Shown one piece after another: positions 1 through 10,124 of a stretch of DNA of 64,000 bases. The position numbers were made by a program, and so were the translations under genes. How positions within the stretch are numbered: the first letter of the stretch is position 1; each line of letters starts with the position of its first letter. The DNA comes from Acheta domesticus (Eukaryota > Arthropoda > Insecta > Orthoptera > Gryllidae), in NCBI GenBank assembly GCA_031308135.1, contig JAHLJT010000631.1, positions 214,715,773 through 214,779,772 on the forward strand. Reading direction: 5' to 3'. The notes beneath the pieces are model-generated. The model did not search any database, was not told the origin of the DNA, and saw only the letters and a program-made list of their open reading frames with translations.

Positions 1-900
1 CGTCAAGCGAAACGACATCGGTGAAACGTAAATATAACATTAAATGTTGCTTTTTGAGCATATGAAAAATCAATTGAGAATTTTTTCTCGTTTATTTTTG
101 TCGCATGTTAGTAAGTTAATCATTAACATTAACTTAGTAATTAACAAACGCAGCAACTGCTTAATCGGTCTTCATATTTATTGTATTATAATTCGTTGTC
201 TTCATATTTATTGTACTCGTTGGAGATCACAGCTAGAACTTACGTATTGGCAAGCGAACCTCATGGTAGCTATTTGGGAACGGGAGAAAAGAATTCCCAA
301 CAGAAATCGCCTCGCCACAGTAGGAAGAGAAAGCATCCAAAGGCTGAACAAAGGGCGATGGGCAGAGGCATAGAGGAGAAGGCGGCGTGACATAGGTCAC
401 GTTAGCCACACGCATATAAGGGAGTAGACGAAGCGAATGGGCGAGTTCTAGAGGAGTGAGGACCTCGTGCTGAGGCACAAATTTGCGCCAGGGCGGTGCA
501 GCGAGCAGGGCTCGCGAGGCAAGTCACGTGTTGACGCGCCTGTGGGGACTGTGTCCCAGATGTGACTGCGGTCACGTAGGAGTGATGCTGTGTGCAAGCT
601 CCGAGTGAGGTGTGGTTGAGATCCATCACTCACACATGAATCGGTTAAGATCGCTCCTGCGATCAAGGCACATCACGGATTGATGCACCTGTAAGGATTT
701 TGTGTCCGAGTGTGACATCCGGTCATGGAAGCTTGGCTTTGTGCGCGCTTCGAATTGAGGAGTGGCGAGTGCCACTAGTTAAACCGATTCTCAATCGGAT
801 TTGGGATCGCTCCCGTCAGGGGACAGTAGAAGGTCTATCAGAGCTATTGTGTAGAATTTAACTGTACATATTAGTTTTGTAAATATAACTGTATATATGC
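1..900. repeat. GC-richer non-coding block with diverged tandem units, possibly an LTR remnant
   Basis: Two diverged units of about 145 bp follow each other (about 525-665 and 670-820). Shared landmarks in order are a cacctgt/gcgcctgt word, tgtgtcc, a tgtgac...ggtca segment, gtgtgcaag/tgtgcgcg, gaggtgtgg/gaggagtgg and gatcgctcc. A TATA-like catataag lies at about 412. It could be part of an LTR, but no terminal direct repeat or primer-binding site is visible, so the class is not established. The overlapping short ORFs are not convincing. Confidence 0.35.
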
Positions 901-1600
901 AAGCTCTATCTGTGTTCGCTGTGAGTACCCATGACGTCACACTATATCTGTGGATTCATTAAATCATTGGATACAGTCCTATTTTAATATCATGCAAGAC
1001 TAGTCGGAAAGTTCGAAAACAATTAAACATTTTGATATTTTAAAACGAATTCGTCGTAACTAAAAGAGAGATAAAATCAGATGATTAAATGTTACCTACA
1101 CATTGAAACTGTGTTTACCATAAGAGACAGTGTCTCTTTTGAAGAAAAAAAAGGGAAATCTCCTAACAGAATTTAAATCGGTGAGAAAACTATTATGATC
1201 CTTATTACAATTATTGAACAACTTTTTAAAATTGTTGAATTGCAAAATCGATTACGTAATCTTCAAAATTCCAAAAATTAAGATATCCGTGATGTTTCAA
1301 GTAAATATGAAGCTTTATTCATTCCGAAAATACAAAAGTATTATTAAAATTGAAAATCGTACAGTGTTGTTAAGCGTACTTTTCCGGTATGTCATGAAAT
1401 CTACATTTATTCTCTAAATTTTTGAACAGATTAGAAGGCCTAGTATCGACAGCAGCATATCCATTTTGGAAACATTCCTACTTGCGTATTGAACGACGGA
1501 TATTTTCCGAAACCGATCTAAGGAATACGGTACTAAAACCCTGCGTTGGAATTTGCTTTCTTTAAAGTTCGTTTTTGTACAAAAGCGAGTTTTCTTTAAA
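901..1600. other. AT-rich intergenic sequence, nothing recognised
   Basis: Only short, low-complexity ORFs; no transposon termini or conserved coding seen. Confidence 0.5.
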
Positions 1601-1949
1601 GTTCGTTTTTGTACCAAATTGTTCACTCTAGTACTCGGTTGTGAAAGAGAAGTACGTGAGTAACATAGTACGGTTAAATAATAATCAGAAAAAAATATGT
1701 TGGAATGTGCGAATCAGAATCTGGAAAATTGATTTTCCCAGACCTGGAAAACCGGTAAAAAGCCTTGAATTCCAAAATGCAAGATCGCTGGTCACCCTGG
1801 TCTAGTGAAAGTCAGGAAGAGGGCAGTCTGGCCCCAAATTCTTGCATTCAAGTAAACCTGGTCGATCATTTTCAAAAATATTCTCACAAATTGCTTCAGT
1901 TTTTTTCGCTGCACATTTTTACTTTCTCGCTCTTAAGAGACTTAAGAGA

Positions 1950-2550
1950 AAGTTATGTATTGCGCGAGAAAATGGCGAAGTGGATAAATCCAGTTGCTAA
2001 ATTTAGAAAAAAATCCTCTAACACGTGGTGTAGCGAAAATCCATGTTTTATGGCTTCTTGACACCGAAAAATCGATTGACGGCAAAATGTCTGTCTGTGA
2101 ACAACGCTAGCGACTAAAACGTTCAGCCGATTTTCTCCAAAATTGGTATTCCCCGATCGATCTGTGTGATGTCGCGGCCCTTTGAATTTGAAACGCATAT
2201 TTCAATTGTGGGGAGTACTTGAAACCCCTGGGACATTTTCAATTTAAAAAAAAATGGCGCCAACGGTTGTGTTTAAATTTTATTGTTGAAGGACGTTTAA
2301 GAGAATGGCGTAGGCTCATGTTGGGTAATGACTCAGATTTTTCGAAAATTCAATTTTTTTTTCGGCTTCTTCCTACAACTACAATTATGAAGATACAATT
2401 TGTTTTCTTAGTGAAATGTGTTCATCAAAAACATCTTAAAATAAGGCCATGTTGAATTTTACGAAAATACGTTTTTTAGTAATTTGGGGAGAAAACTTCT
2501 CGATCGCTCCCAATTTACTGCGCTTTTTGAACGTAAAATGAATAGTGCCG
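1950..2550 (-). repeat. Copy of the dispersed non-coding repeat family (DR), inverted
   Basis: Read on the minus strand it contains the family landmarks: the GTTGTTCACAGACAGACA module, CGGTGTCAAGAAGCC (compare cggtatcagggacc), CACCACGTGTTAGAGGATTTT, and a ctaaattta/ttagccactgg segment matching about 23170-23260. The landmarks are shared with copies near 23.2 and 28.8 kb. Confidence 0.6.
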
Positions 2551-2559
2551 CTAAGCCGT

Positions 2560-3390
2560 TGGATGCATCATAAGTTTGAATTTGATATTATTTTATGTTT
2601 CTTTGTTCTTTTCTTCTTCGAGCTTTTGTTATAAGTTTTAAAATTAATCTTTTAGAAATTATTTAAAACCCATTTTATATTGCGTCATTAAATTGAGTTA
2701 AATGTGAAAAAGGAATAGATGATTGTACTTTGCTTAATAAGATGTGGGGATAAAAGGTAATGAATGTAAAATCCGAGTAATTATGATGTATATAAAAATA
2801 TTATATTTAATTATATTTTTCTATCTATTTTCATTTTCTTGCTAGCAGTATCAACAATGCTAATTAGCAAAATGTGTGTCTCATATGAATTAGCGGTCAC
2901 TGTATCTCATGTCAACTTCACATATTATTTGTAAGGGTACAAAAGAATATAATATTGCAACTTTTATTCTACTAATTCTTCAGCCATTTCAGTCAGAAGT
3001 GTAAGTTTTGAATTTGCAAATTGTCGAGATTTCAAAGGTTTTAATGAAAACAGCTTTAAATAATTTCCATTACCACGTTTTTCTCTATTCAAGAAAATGA
3101 AGACACGTGGGCATAGAGTTTCTTGTATTTGCAACAGTAATGAAAAATGATAAATAATTGTATTGCAACACGTAATATTTCCATGATTGTATGGAAATCA
3201 CACTTCATCAACCTGCTTGAAACACCACACATATCTAGTATCTTCAAAACCCCACATTAAAAGTAAAATTGACTATTTTTTGCATTACATTCACACCAAT
3301 AATATGATTAGTAGGGAAAGGAATTTATCGTAAGAAACGCGAAATATGTACAGATATACGTTTTTCAAAAAATATATAAAATAAAAATTC
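2560..3390. other. AT-rich intergenic sequence, nothing recognised
   Basis: No ORF, repeat boundary or RNA gene that I can support. Confidence 0.5.
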
Positions 3391-3738
3391 ATGATAGGTT
3401 TGATATTGCCCCATACATGCATTTTCAAATTTTCTAACACAAAATATCGCCTTTCAGGTCTTAAAATGAATTCGAATCATCAAAACGGAGGTGCTACTTC
3501 TATAGAAGTCATTGAGCACTTGTCTTCACCAAACAATGAGTTGTACATCCACCCAGTTGCATGCCAATGGCGAGGAAAGAGTAAAGAGTTTCGCTACAAA
3601 GAGTGCTGCCGTTCACGAGTTTGTAGGGGGGGGGGATATATTCCTATTCATGTAGGGTTTAATTTGGCAGATTATCAGTTACGGTGCCATCCAATCTGGA
3701 GCTTCCACGTTATTGGTGACGTTCAACCTTCCGATTAG
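3391..3738 (+). pseudogene. Unidentified ORF fragment, 115 aa (EFRYKECCRSRVCRGG)
   Basis: An open frame with some protein-like composition (Cys-rich EFRYKECCRSRVC, then YQLRCHPIWSFHVIGDVQPS). After the stop at 3738 the same frame stays readable for some distance (VKRSSLNPTGENMFPLNPT). This suggests a decayed repeat-borne coding region rather than a host gene. No family recognised. Confidence 0.3.
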
Positions 3739-4015
3739 ATGACTACACCGTAACAGATGATTTACGTCAAACGATCGTCTTTAAATCCAACTGGGGAGAA
3801 CATGTTCCCTCTAAATCCAACATTCTTTACAATTCCTTCGCATCACAGTTGACCGGGAGGTCCTTAGGGTTCGAAATCCGATTGGCTGATTTTCGCCTCT
3901 ATATTGTAGCTAGATTGCTGGGGAAAATTTACAGCTGTCTGGAGAAGAATGAGCGGCCGTCTCAGTAGCCGATCAGTAGTTTTCCGTGGTTTCTTAGACC
4001 AATAGAGAGAGTTAC

Positions 4016-4142
4016 GTAATGCCGCAGAAAACCGATTTTGAGATTTCAACGGATATATGTTTTGGAGTCTCTTGATACCGAAAAAGTTGTTGTTTTCGAA
4101 ATTTCAGTCCGTCTCTGCCTGTCTTTTATACGTGAACAACAC
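4016..4142 (-). repeat. DR repeat fragment interrupted by a foldback element
   Basis: On the minus strand it carries the tail module: GTTGTTCACGT, cggtatcaagagact and TTTCTGCGGCATTACGTAAC. The equivalent order is seen at about 21080-21210 and, inverted, at 46022-46150. The repeat breaks at the TA at 4143. Confidence 0.65.
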
Positions 4143-4144
4143 TA

Positions 4145-4397
4145 TACTGCGATTTTTGTAGGAAGAGCTCTCAAGATAACTCAAATCCCATCTTCGCGAT
4201 GGAATATGTCACGGCATTTCGTATCATTCACAGTCGTTCCGCTAGATTTCGCACGATCCCGACCGTATGAAGCAGTGCTTGCGATCATGCGACTTCTACC
4301 GGCAAGACCGAGAAAAGACGCGAAATGCCGTGACATATTCCATCGCGAAGATGGGATTTGAGTTATCTTCAGAGCTCTTCCTACAAAAATCGCAGTA
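4145..4397. mobile_element. Foldback (palindromic) element with near-perfect 79-bp arms
   Basis: Positions 4143-4221 and 4321-4399 are reverse complements with one mismatch that I can find. The 99-bp centre is unique. Outermost bases are TATACTGCG...CGCAGTATA, consistent with termini TACTGCG and a TA target duplication. It lies inside a DR repeat copy: removing it together with the adjacent MITE leaves GAACAACAC-TA-GCGCC, matching the uninterrupted family sequence. It has no coding capacity; the overlapping ORFs are palindrome artefacts. Confidence 0.8.
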
Positions 4398-4399
4398 TA

Positions 4400-4793
4400 A
4401 GGTCCGATTAAATTAAGAAGGTGATTGACAGTTCTGTGTGACGTCAGGACGCCTCTCCCGTTTCCATGGCAGCTGCCAACCAGAGAGACAAAACGTGAAG
4501 TGTCAAGTCGCTCAGTTGCCTCTGCCGAACACGGGGAACATTTGAGCATCGCACAGCGACTTCCCTGCCGCCACGCCGCCCGCGTTTCTGCCTGTGCTGC
4601 GCGCGCAATGTGTACTGTGTTGTGATGAGTTGCGTTGAGGTTAGGCTTTTGTCGTATTTTTTTACACTTTTACACGTATTTTTTGAAGTGTTTGTTTTCG
4701 TGTCCCGGTAACACGTGCTCAGTGGTTTGCGACCTGGCAACGTCGCTCCCCTCCACTCACAATGTCAATCACCTTCTTAATTTAATCGGACCT
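4400..4793. mobile_element. 394-bp MITE, copy 1 (AGGTCCGATTAAATTAAG termini, TA target)
   Basis: It is flanked by TA on each side (4398-4399, 4794-4795). The terminal inverted repeats are perfect over at least 31 bp, beginning AAGGTCCGATTAAATTAAG. A nearly identical copy of the same length lies at 13943-14336. The interior is GC-richer than the surroundings and encodes nothing recognisable. The TA target suggests Tc1/mariner-type mobilisation, but no transposase is present. It sits at the right-hand TA of the foldback element. Confidence 0.85.
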
Positions 4794-4799
4794 TAGCGC

Positions 4800-5355
4800 C
4801 GAAACCAGGGTTGTCCCACTGGCGGCCCGCGGTGCCATTTATCGTGATCCGCGAAAGGTCATTGGGAAAAAGTGAAAGTCCCTTCTTCCACGTCGGGCGA
4901 GAAAATTATTCGTCTAGCACACGCGTCCAGCCGGGATCAACGTACCCTTTCACGAAAAAATACGTTAAGTTTAGATTTAAGGATTTTTTTTCTAGTATTT
5001 CTGAAATTCAGAAGTTCAAAATCATCTCAAAGCGCTTCTCTTTGTTATGCATGGTACGTCCTGATATAAACGTATGATTTCATCCCCCCTCCTCCCATTT
5101 CAGAGCAGCCGGTGAAACTGCCGAGATAAACAAATTGGGGATGTCAGGTAAGTGGATCGTCCAAGTAATGAAAATGGCTCGCAACCATGTTACAGGTTTT
5201 CGTTGTGGCCCTTGGGGCCTTTCAAGTCGGACATCCCTGTCCTCAACTATTCCTACGATGATTTCCAAACGGAATGTCGATATGGCCCCACTCGAAGCGC
5301 TGTGATTGTGAAAAACGGTTTCATAATTCTGTGATCCCTACCCTAAACCATATAC
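4800..5355. other. Intergenic sequence with a possible hAT-like terminus
   Basis: CAGGGTTGTCCCACTGGCGG at 4807-4826, followed by CCCGCGG, resembles hAT-type termini, but I found no matching inverted partner. No gene seen. Confidence 0.25.
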
Positions 5356-5359
5356 TAGT

Positions 5360-5690
5360 TGAATTTTGAATACAGAAAGGAAAGAGCGTTTCTTGTAAGG
5401 ATTGTAAATATATTCGCTCCGATATAAAATCTATTTTCAAAGGTTAATAAAGCTATATATTTGAGCTCTTATCCCTCATCATGTCCTTCGAGAAGGAATA
5501 ATACTTCCTGAACGCGACATAATTTGAATAACTATATTTCCCATTGAATTCTAGAAGGCATACAGATAACAAAGTTAAAAGTAAAACAAGGGGCCATCTC
5601 GCATTTGCTTAAAGGATCAGGGAAACAGGACGAAACACCTTATCGAGATTGATTCTGGGTAATTGACCCAGAAGCCGAGGTACGACACTT
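5360..5690 (-). repeat. Interspersed retroposon-like repeat, copy A
   Basis: The reverse complement aligns end to end with about 60580-60965. Shared landmarks in order are gtttccctgatcc, gcaaatgc-gagatgg-cccttgttttg, gggaaatatagttattcaaatta, acctttgaaaata, gaagcgaatatt and tctgtattcaaaat. The paralogue carries an (AAATA)n tail, so this looks like a retroposon or LINE 3' end on the minus strand. Confidence 0.6.
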
Positions 5691-5699
5691 GTTATAGGT

Positions 5700-6870
5700 T
5701 GTTTAGAATTATACAGTCCAAATGTTCAATAATACATTAAATATAATTGTTAAAATTACCTTTACTCAGTGGCGGCTCGTGCTTCGGTTGCACAACCCCC
5801 AGAGAATAAAAACGTTCATTTGAAGAGTGCACTTTGTTTTGTGTAAAGTTGGCCCCTTCTCTCTCTGTTTTTACGCACGTAATTCTCTTCCGCCAACCCG
5901 ACAGTTGTTTCCTGGTCATTTTGGGAGCTTGTGCGTAGTGAATACAAAAGGTGTGTGATGGATATTTTATTATTTAAGTGTTGTTTTTGTTGTTGCTGCC
6001 GGTAAAGGACGTACGTGAGACTGAGTTGTCCGCGTGAGTGTTTTATTTTTCTGACAATGAATACGGTGCAAAATTTACTAAACATTCCTTTCGGTTCACG
6101 CCCTATGTAGGATTTCTAAATACAATAATTTTATTTATCACCATTAATAGCAGCAATAACAACAACTAAGATCATGAACTGAATAGTGTAAAACGAGTCC
6201 GAACAAGTGCTTGTTGCGGAGTGCGATCACCGCACTGCGTAAGTGCGTGCGGAGTGTGATCACCTTATTTTCGAAAACTAGTTCATTTTTTAATTATATG
6301 AATACTGTTTTCGACTCAAATTGTGTCAATGCAGAACTGATGCAAACACTCGTGTGCCCACTGGACATAAAAGCATGAATCATGAGCGTGGGAGGAGAAC
6401 ATACCCGACACAGATTACGCATAAAATTATATAAGTAATGTTTGAATATAATTATTAACTTAGTTTGATTTAACTGTAATGTTTTTTTTTACTTTTATAA
6501 ATCAGACTAATATTTTTTAGCAATTTCTTTCTTTCTTGACGTTTCGACCCTATTTGGAATTTTTCAAAAATCTACTGTCCAGTTTTGTTGAAACCACTTC
6601 ATAAACAAACAACATTTTAACAAAAAAAATTGTCAATAGTATAAAAAACTGGTCAAGTGGCGAACATCATCTGGCCAACTAGTTTGACATTACTGGTTTT
6701 TAAAAATTAGTTCCAGGTTCATCAGAGTTTACATTAGACCATTACAATTAAATAAACAAAATAACGTAAATATATTCCTTAACTTAGTTTTAATTCATTG
6801 GCATGAATTGTTTACGTTTTATTATGTATATATTAGTGTTTTGAATTTTGGAAGTTATATTCCCGTCATT
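5700..6870. other. Intergenic sequence; hAT-like terminus at 5767
   Basis: CAGTGGCGGCTCGTG at 5767 is a typical hAT-type terminus, but no matching right end is visible. A short dyad (gatcaccgcactgcg / cggagtgtgatcacc) occurs near 6225-6262. Otherwise nothing recognised. Confidence 0.3.
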
Positions 6871-6879
6871 CCGTGCAGC

Positions 6880-7645
6880 TACAACTCCCAGTTTCTTTGG
6901 GCATCAGCCGTCACTGCCATTACTTTCCTTTTTGATGCTCCGTATAGTCTCTTAATTGTATTGAAGCAATTAGACAGCAGAAAGTATTTTACTTGGGACT
7001 TAAACTTGTGTATAGAATTTAATCCTTTAATGTCATCTGGCAAAGTGTTGTAAAATAACGTACTTGTATGTGAAGTTTTTGTAGTGATCTATTGATACTG
7101 CTACGTGGTGATTATGATTACTACGTCGAGTGTTACATAGACATCGGCGTTTGCTGAAGATCTATTCCCGCTCTTAAGTCATTTCTGACAAAAACCACTG
7201 ATTCGTAAATCAAGAGATCAGGTAATGGTAAAATTCCTAGATTAACAGGGGGCTTACAAGAATCACGTGGGTGGGATTTGTTTATTATTCATACAATTCT
7301 TTTTTTGTAATCTAAAAGTCTGGGAGCTATTAGATGTATTTCTCCAGAATATTAAGCCATATCTCAGGCGGAAATGAACATTCGCGAAATATACACAAAG
7401 AGCAGTACGAAGACTGAATTTGAAAGAATTCTGACCGCGTAGCATAATGAACTTAATTTTGTGTTCAATTCTTTTAAATGGACGTTCCATTTGCGGGTTG
7501 ACTGAATTGAGAGCTCTAAAAATGTTACCTTAACATCAGTCAATGGCACACGGTTCATTTTCAATGGAGTACAGAATTTACTATAATTAATACGGAACCA
7601 ATTTGATCTCGTAATATTTAAGGTTTCTTTATGGAAAAGGATATT
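6880..7645 (-). pseudogene. Non-LTR retrotransposon (LINE) ORF2 3' fragment
   Basis: On the minus strand: LSIQSTRKWNVHLKELNTKL and YAVRILSNSV, then in a second frame CVYFANVHFRLRYGLIFWRN, then PPVNLGILPLPDLLIYES and further tail sequence to about 6900. This order (thumb region, YGIIFWGNS-like motif, Leu/Pro-rich segment, basic tail) is typical of Jockey/CR1-type ORF2 C-termini. Stops and at least one frameshift show it is dead. Its 5' break joins directly to gypsy integrase sequence at about 7650. Confidence 0.75.
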
Positions 7646-7788
7646 CGTATTATTGCCAGACAAGAAGTAGACCTCTTGTTCTAGTGTACGGAATGCCGCG
7701 TCCATTTCAGACCGTTGTTTTTTGTTGACCCTGGTGTGAACATTGTCCGGCCTCACCAGATCGAGTCGTTTGCGAAGTTCTCGTCCTA
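7646..7788 (-). pseudogene. Ty3/gypsy relic, segment 5 (post-integrase region)
   Basis: The minus strand reads VGRELRKRLDLVRPDNVHTR and EQEVYFLSGNN, the GRELRTRLDLxRP block that follows the gypsy integrase core. It continues segment 4 (ASIVL) once the 2.15-kb insertion between them is removed. It fuses in frame with LINE sequence at about 7650. Confidence 0.75.
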
Positions 7789-9939
7789 CCAAGGGAAGTA
7801 ACAGATCGTTCATGTCGAAACATCCCTCGAAATTTTTATGACACACGCAATGCACTCACTGTATCCCATATCCAAAATATTAGCCGCCAGTTTCCACTGC
7901 AAGGCTCCAAAATTGAAGCTAAAATCTTGTTGCGGCGCCGTTAGACATCCCTACTAGCGTCGAGCGGCCGGCCGGCCGAACAGGCGGGCCACAGAGCCAG
8001 CGGGCGGGCTGGCGAAAGCCAGGAGCAGTCTCTCGTCGCAAGTTCGTGCGGCACGAATTAAAAGCATAAATGACTGGTTTCCACCGATAACATAAATGCT
8101 TTTGGCACCATGAATAAAAACTTTATTGTCACATTCTTCTTCACATCGGTTTTTCATAGTTTCAAGGCAATATTTAACAGGCACTACAAATTCAAGAGGC
8201 CGTCCTGTTATGTACCTTGTAGCAAACCAACTTTATTATATTTCGGAAAAGAGATGAAAATTGATTATGGATGAAGGATTGCAATTGAAGAATTGCGTCT
8301 ATCGGAAACTTTGGCGTTTATACTCTTGTGAGATACAATTTTTTTTCTGATAAACGGCGATACATAGCTTTCCACTGTCGGAAGAAGAACTTATCAAGTG
8401 GAGGGATTTTTCCCGTGGTTCCGGGAGGAATCTGGAGCAATTCAGTGGTCTTGCCTGGAGGAATTTCTTTAATACAAGTTTTATCATTGTACGTGGTCCA
8501 CGAATTGTAAAGCAGAGCAAAATTTTCACTTACAAATAGAAAGAACACTTCTTTAAATCACTATTTCAACTGTTTCTTTCGCATTTTTCCTGATTTTGTA
8601 GCAGTAACAATTATGTTTTCGGCTTGAAACATTCTTATGGAGACAACAGGAGAAAAATCCTTTTGGTTCCTGCGCCACTATAAATAATTTAGGCCACAAA
8701 GATCCATCCATACTTATTGCTGGCATTATAGTGTATAAGTATGATAAAGCACTAACGGATTGAGCAACTGTCCGTTTTTCACCAACATACGACAAAGTCC
8801 ATTTTAATCACATTTCGCGTTCAAATCCACTTTGGTCTGTATTGAATACAGACGACGGCGAGAAATGGGAAAATCTCTTTGGAGTTTTCGAGAAATTCCT
8901 CTGCGACCACATGCTTTTCTGCTTCGTCGTGAACATGAGTACGTGATACAAATTTTATTTTCCTGCACTTCATTTTGTGCGCTTTTTTAAAAAGATTGAC
9001 CCAGGCGTGAAAGGCGGAAAACATTCTTATTTTTGCTGCCAGTTTCTTGTGAAATTTCCAGGATCCACAGTCGCAGATCTTCATCATTCACATTTTCATT
9101 TGTTCTTCTTGCAAGTTCATATCGAGACCAAAGTTTCTCGTCCATAATCTTTTTGTTCACTAAGATTTGCTGTCATGTATTCCACTTGCTTTCTCCACAA
9201 ATATAGTTGTCTCTGACGCCATGCAGGCGAAAATTTCTACGGACGGAAAATTTCTACTATTATTGAATATCGGCTCTTACCGCCCTCATTCAACCAAAAT
9301 TCCACAGTTTTCTTATTGTAGCTAATGCTAACATTCTCATTTGTATTTTTCACAGGGCTTGGATAATAAACTGACCGGAAGACTTGCAAGGTGACACATT
9401 TAGAATCACTAGTTTCCGAGTATTCACTGTCTCATTCTAATAAATACTTGCCCTTATCATCACCCGTGGTAGAAGTATGCTTATCGCAGTCTGTATCAGT
9501 GTCACTATCACTTGATTCACAATCACTTCCTTCGCATACATCGAGAATTGATTCCTCATAACACTCCACATCAGTGCTATTATTTTCAATCTATTCAATA
9601 ATGCGTTGACCCATTTATCGTTCTGTAACAGCGGAAGATGAACTGGGTGCGAAACTACGCAGCCCTTGTTTATTGCAGGGCCGCTGACGGGCCGGCCGAC
9701 TCATCCGTGACCTTGGGGTCCCTCGCGCCAGCTCGCCCGCAGTAAGGGCTACCCAAACGGACCGGTAGAGGCCTCTATCTTTTTCCTAGTACTTATATGT
9801 ATATTTCAAAGCATTATTTGGAGGCCTTGCAGTGGAAACTGGCCGCTATTTTTTTGCAAACGTGTTTCTGGTATCAATTAGCGTATGTCATTAAAATTTC
9901 GAAGTGTGTTTCGACATGAAGGATCTGTTACTTCCCTTG
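7789..9939 (-). mobile_element. Degenerate pogo/Tigger-like DNA transposon with long inverted termini
   Basis: About 120 bp at each end (7790-7910 and 9820-9938) are diverged inverted repeats starting AAGGGAAGTAACAGATC and containing CAGTTTCCACTGCAAGG. A TA lies at both outer edges. Internally the minus strand carries, in order, a Ser/Asp-rich stretch, FSAFHAWVNLFKKAHKMKC, VSRTHVHDEAEKHVVAEEFL, an NTDQSG-like remnant, MSYVGEKRTVAQSVSALSYL with PAISMDG, LQIPPGTTGKIPPLDKFFFR and a C-terminal piece. These are in several frames with stops. The order and motifs fit a pogo/Tigger-type DDE transposase. It interrupts the gypsy integrase. Confidence 0.7.
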
Positions 9940-10124
9940 TAAGAACAATTGAAGCAGGAGACTGACCAGTGGTGGAATGTGAAGCTTTGCGGAATTGGCG
10001 AAGGAACTCATTCAGATTGGTTGGCAGGGATCCCTTGGTGGTCTTTATCGCATAAAGTTCGTCTTTCACAGTTTGGACATAGCATTCTGCTTGGCCATTA
10101 GTTGACGGGTGATACGGTGCTGTT
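9940..10124 (-). pseudogene. Ty3/gypsy relic, segment 4 (integrase core end)
   Basis: The minus strand reads TAPYHPSTNGQAECYVQTVK and then HSTTGQSPASIVL. YHPSTNGQAE is the third catalytic (Glu) block of gypsy integrases. It is bounded on one side by the 8-bp duplication of the hAT-like insertion (10117-10124) and on the other by the pogo-like element. Confidence 0.85.

Noticed and set aside
4038..4549. Overlapping plus and minus ORFs sharing the segment TAIFVGRALKITQIPSSRWN
   Set aside because: The shared peptide arises because both strands read the arms of one palindrome; not a protein family.
4425..4740. ORFs inside the MITEs (also at 13964-14227)
   Set aside because: The two MITE copies differ in frame by indels and the peptides are not conserved, so they are non-coding.
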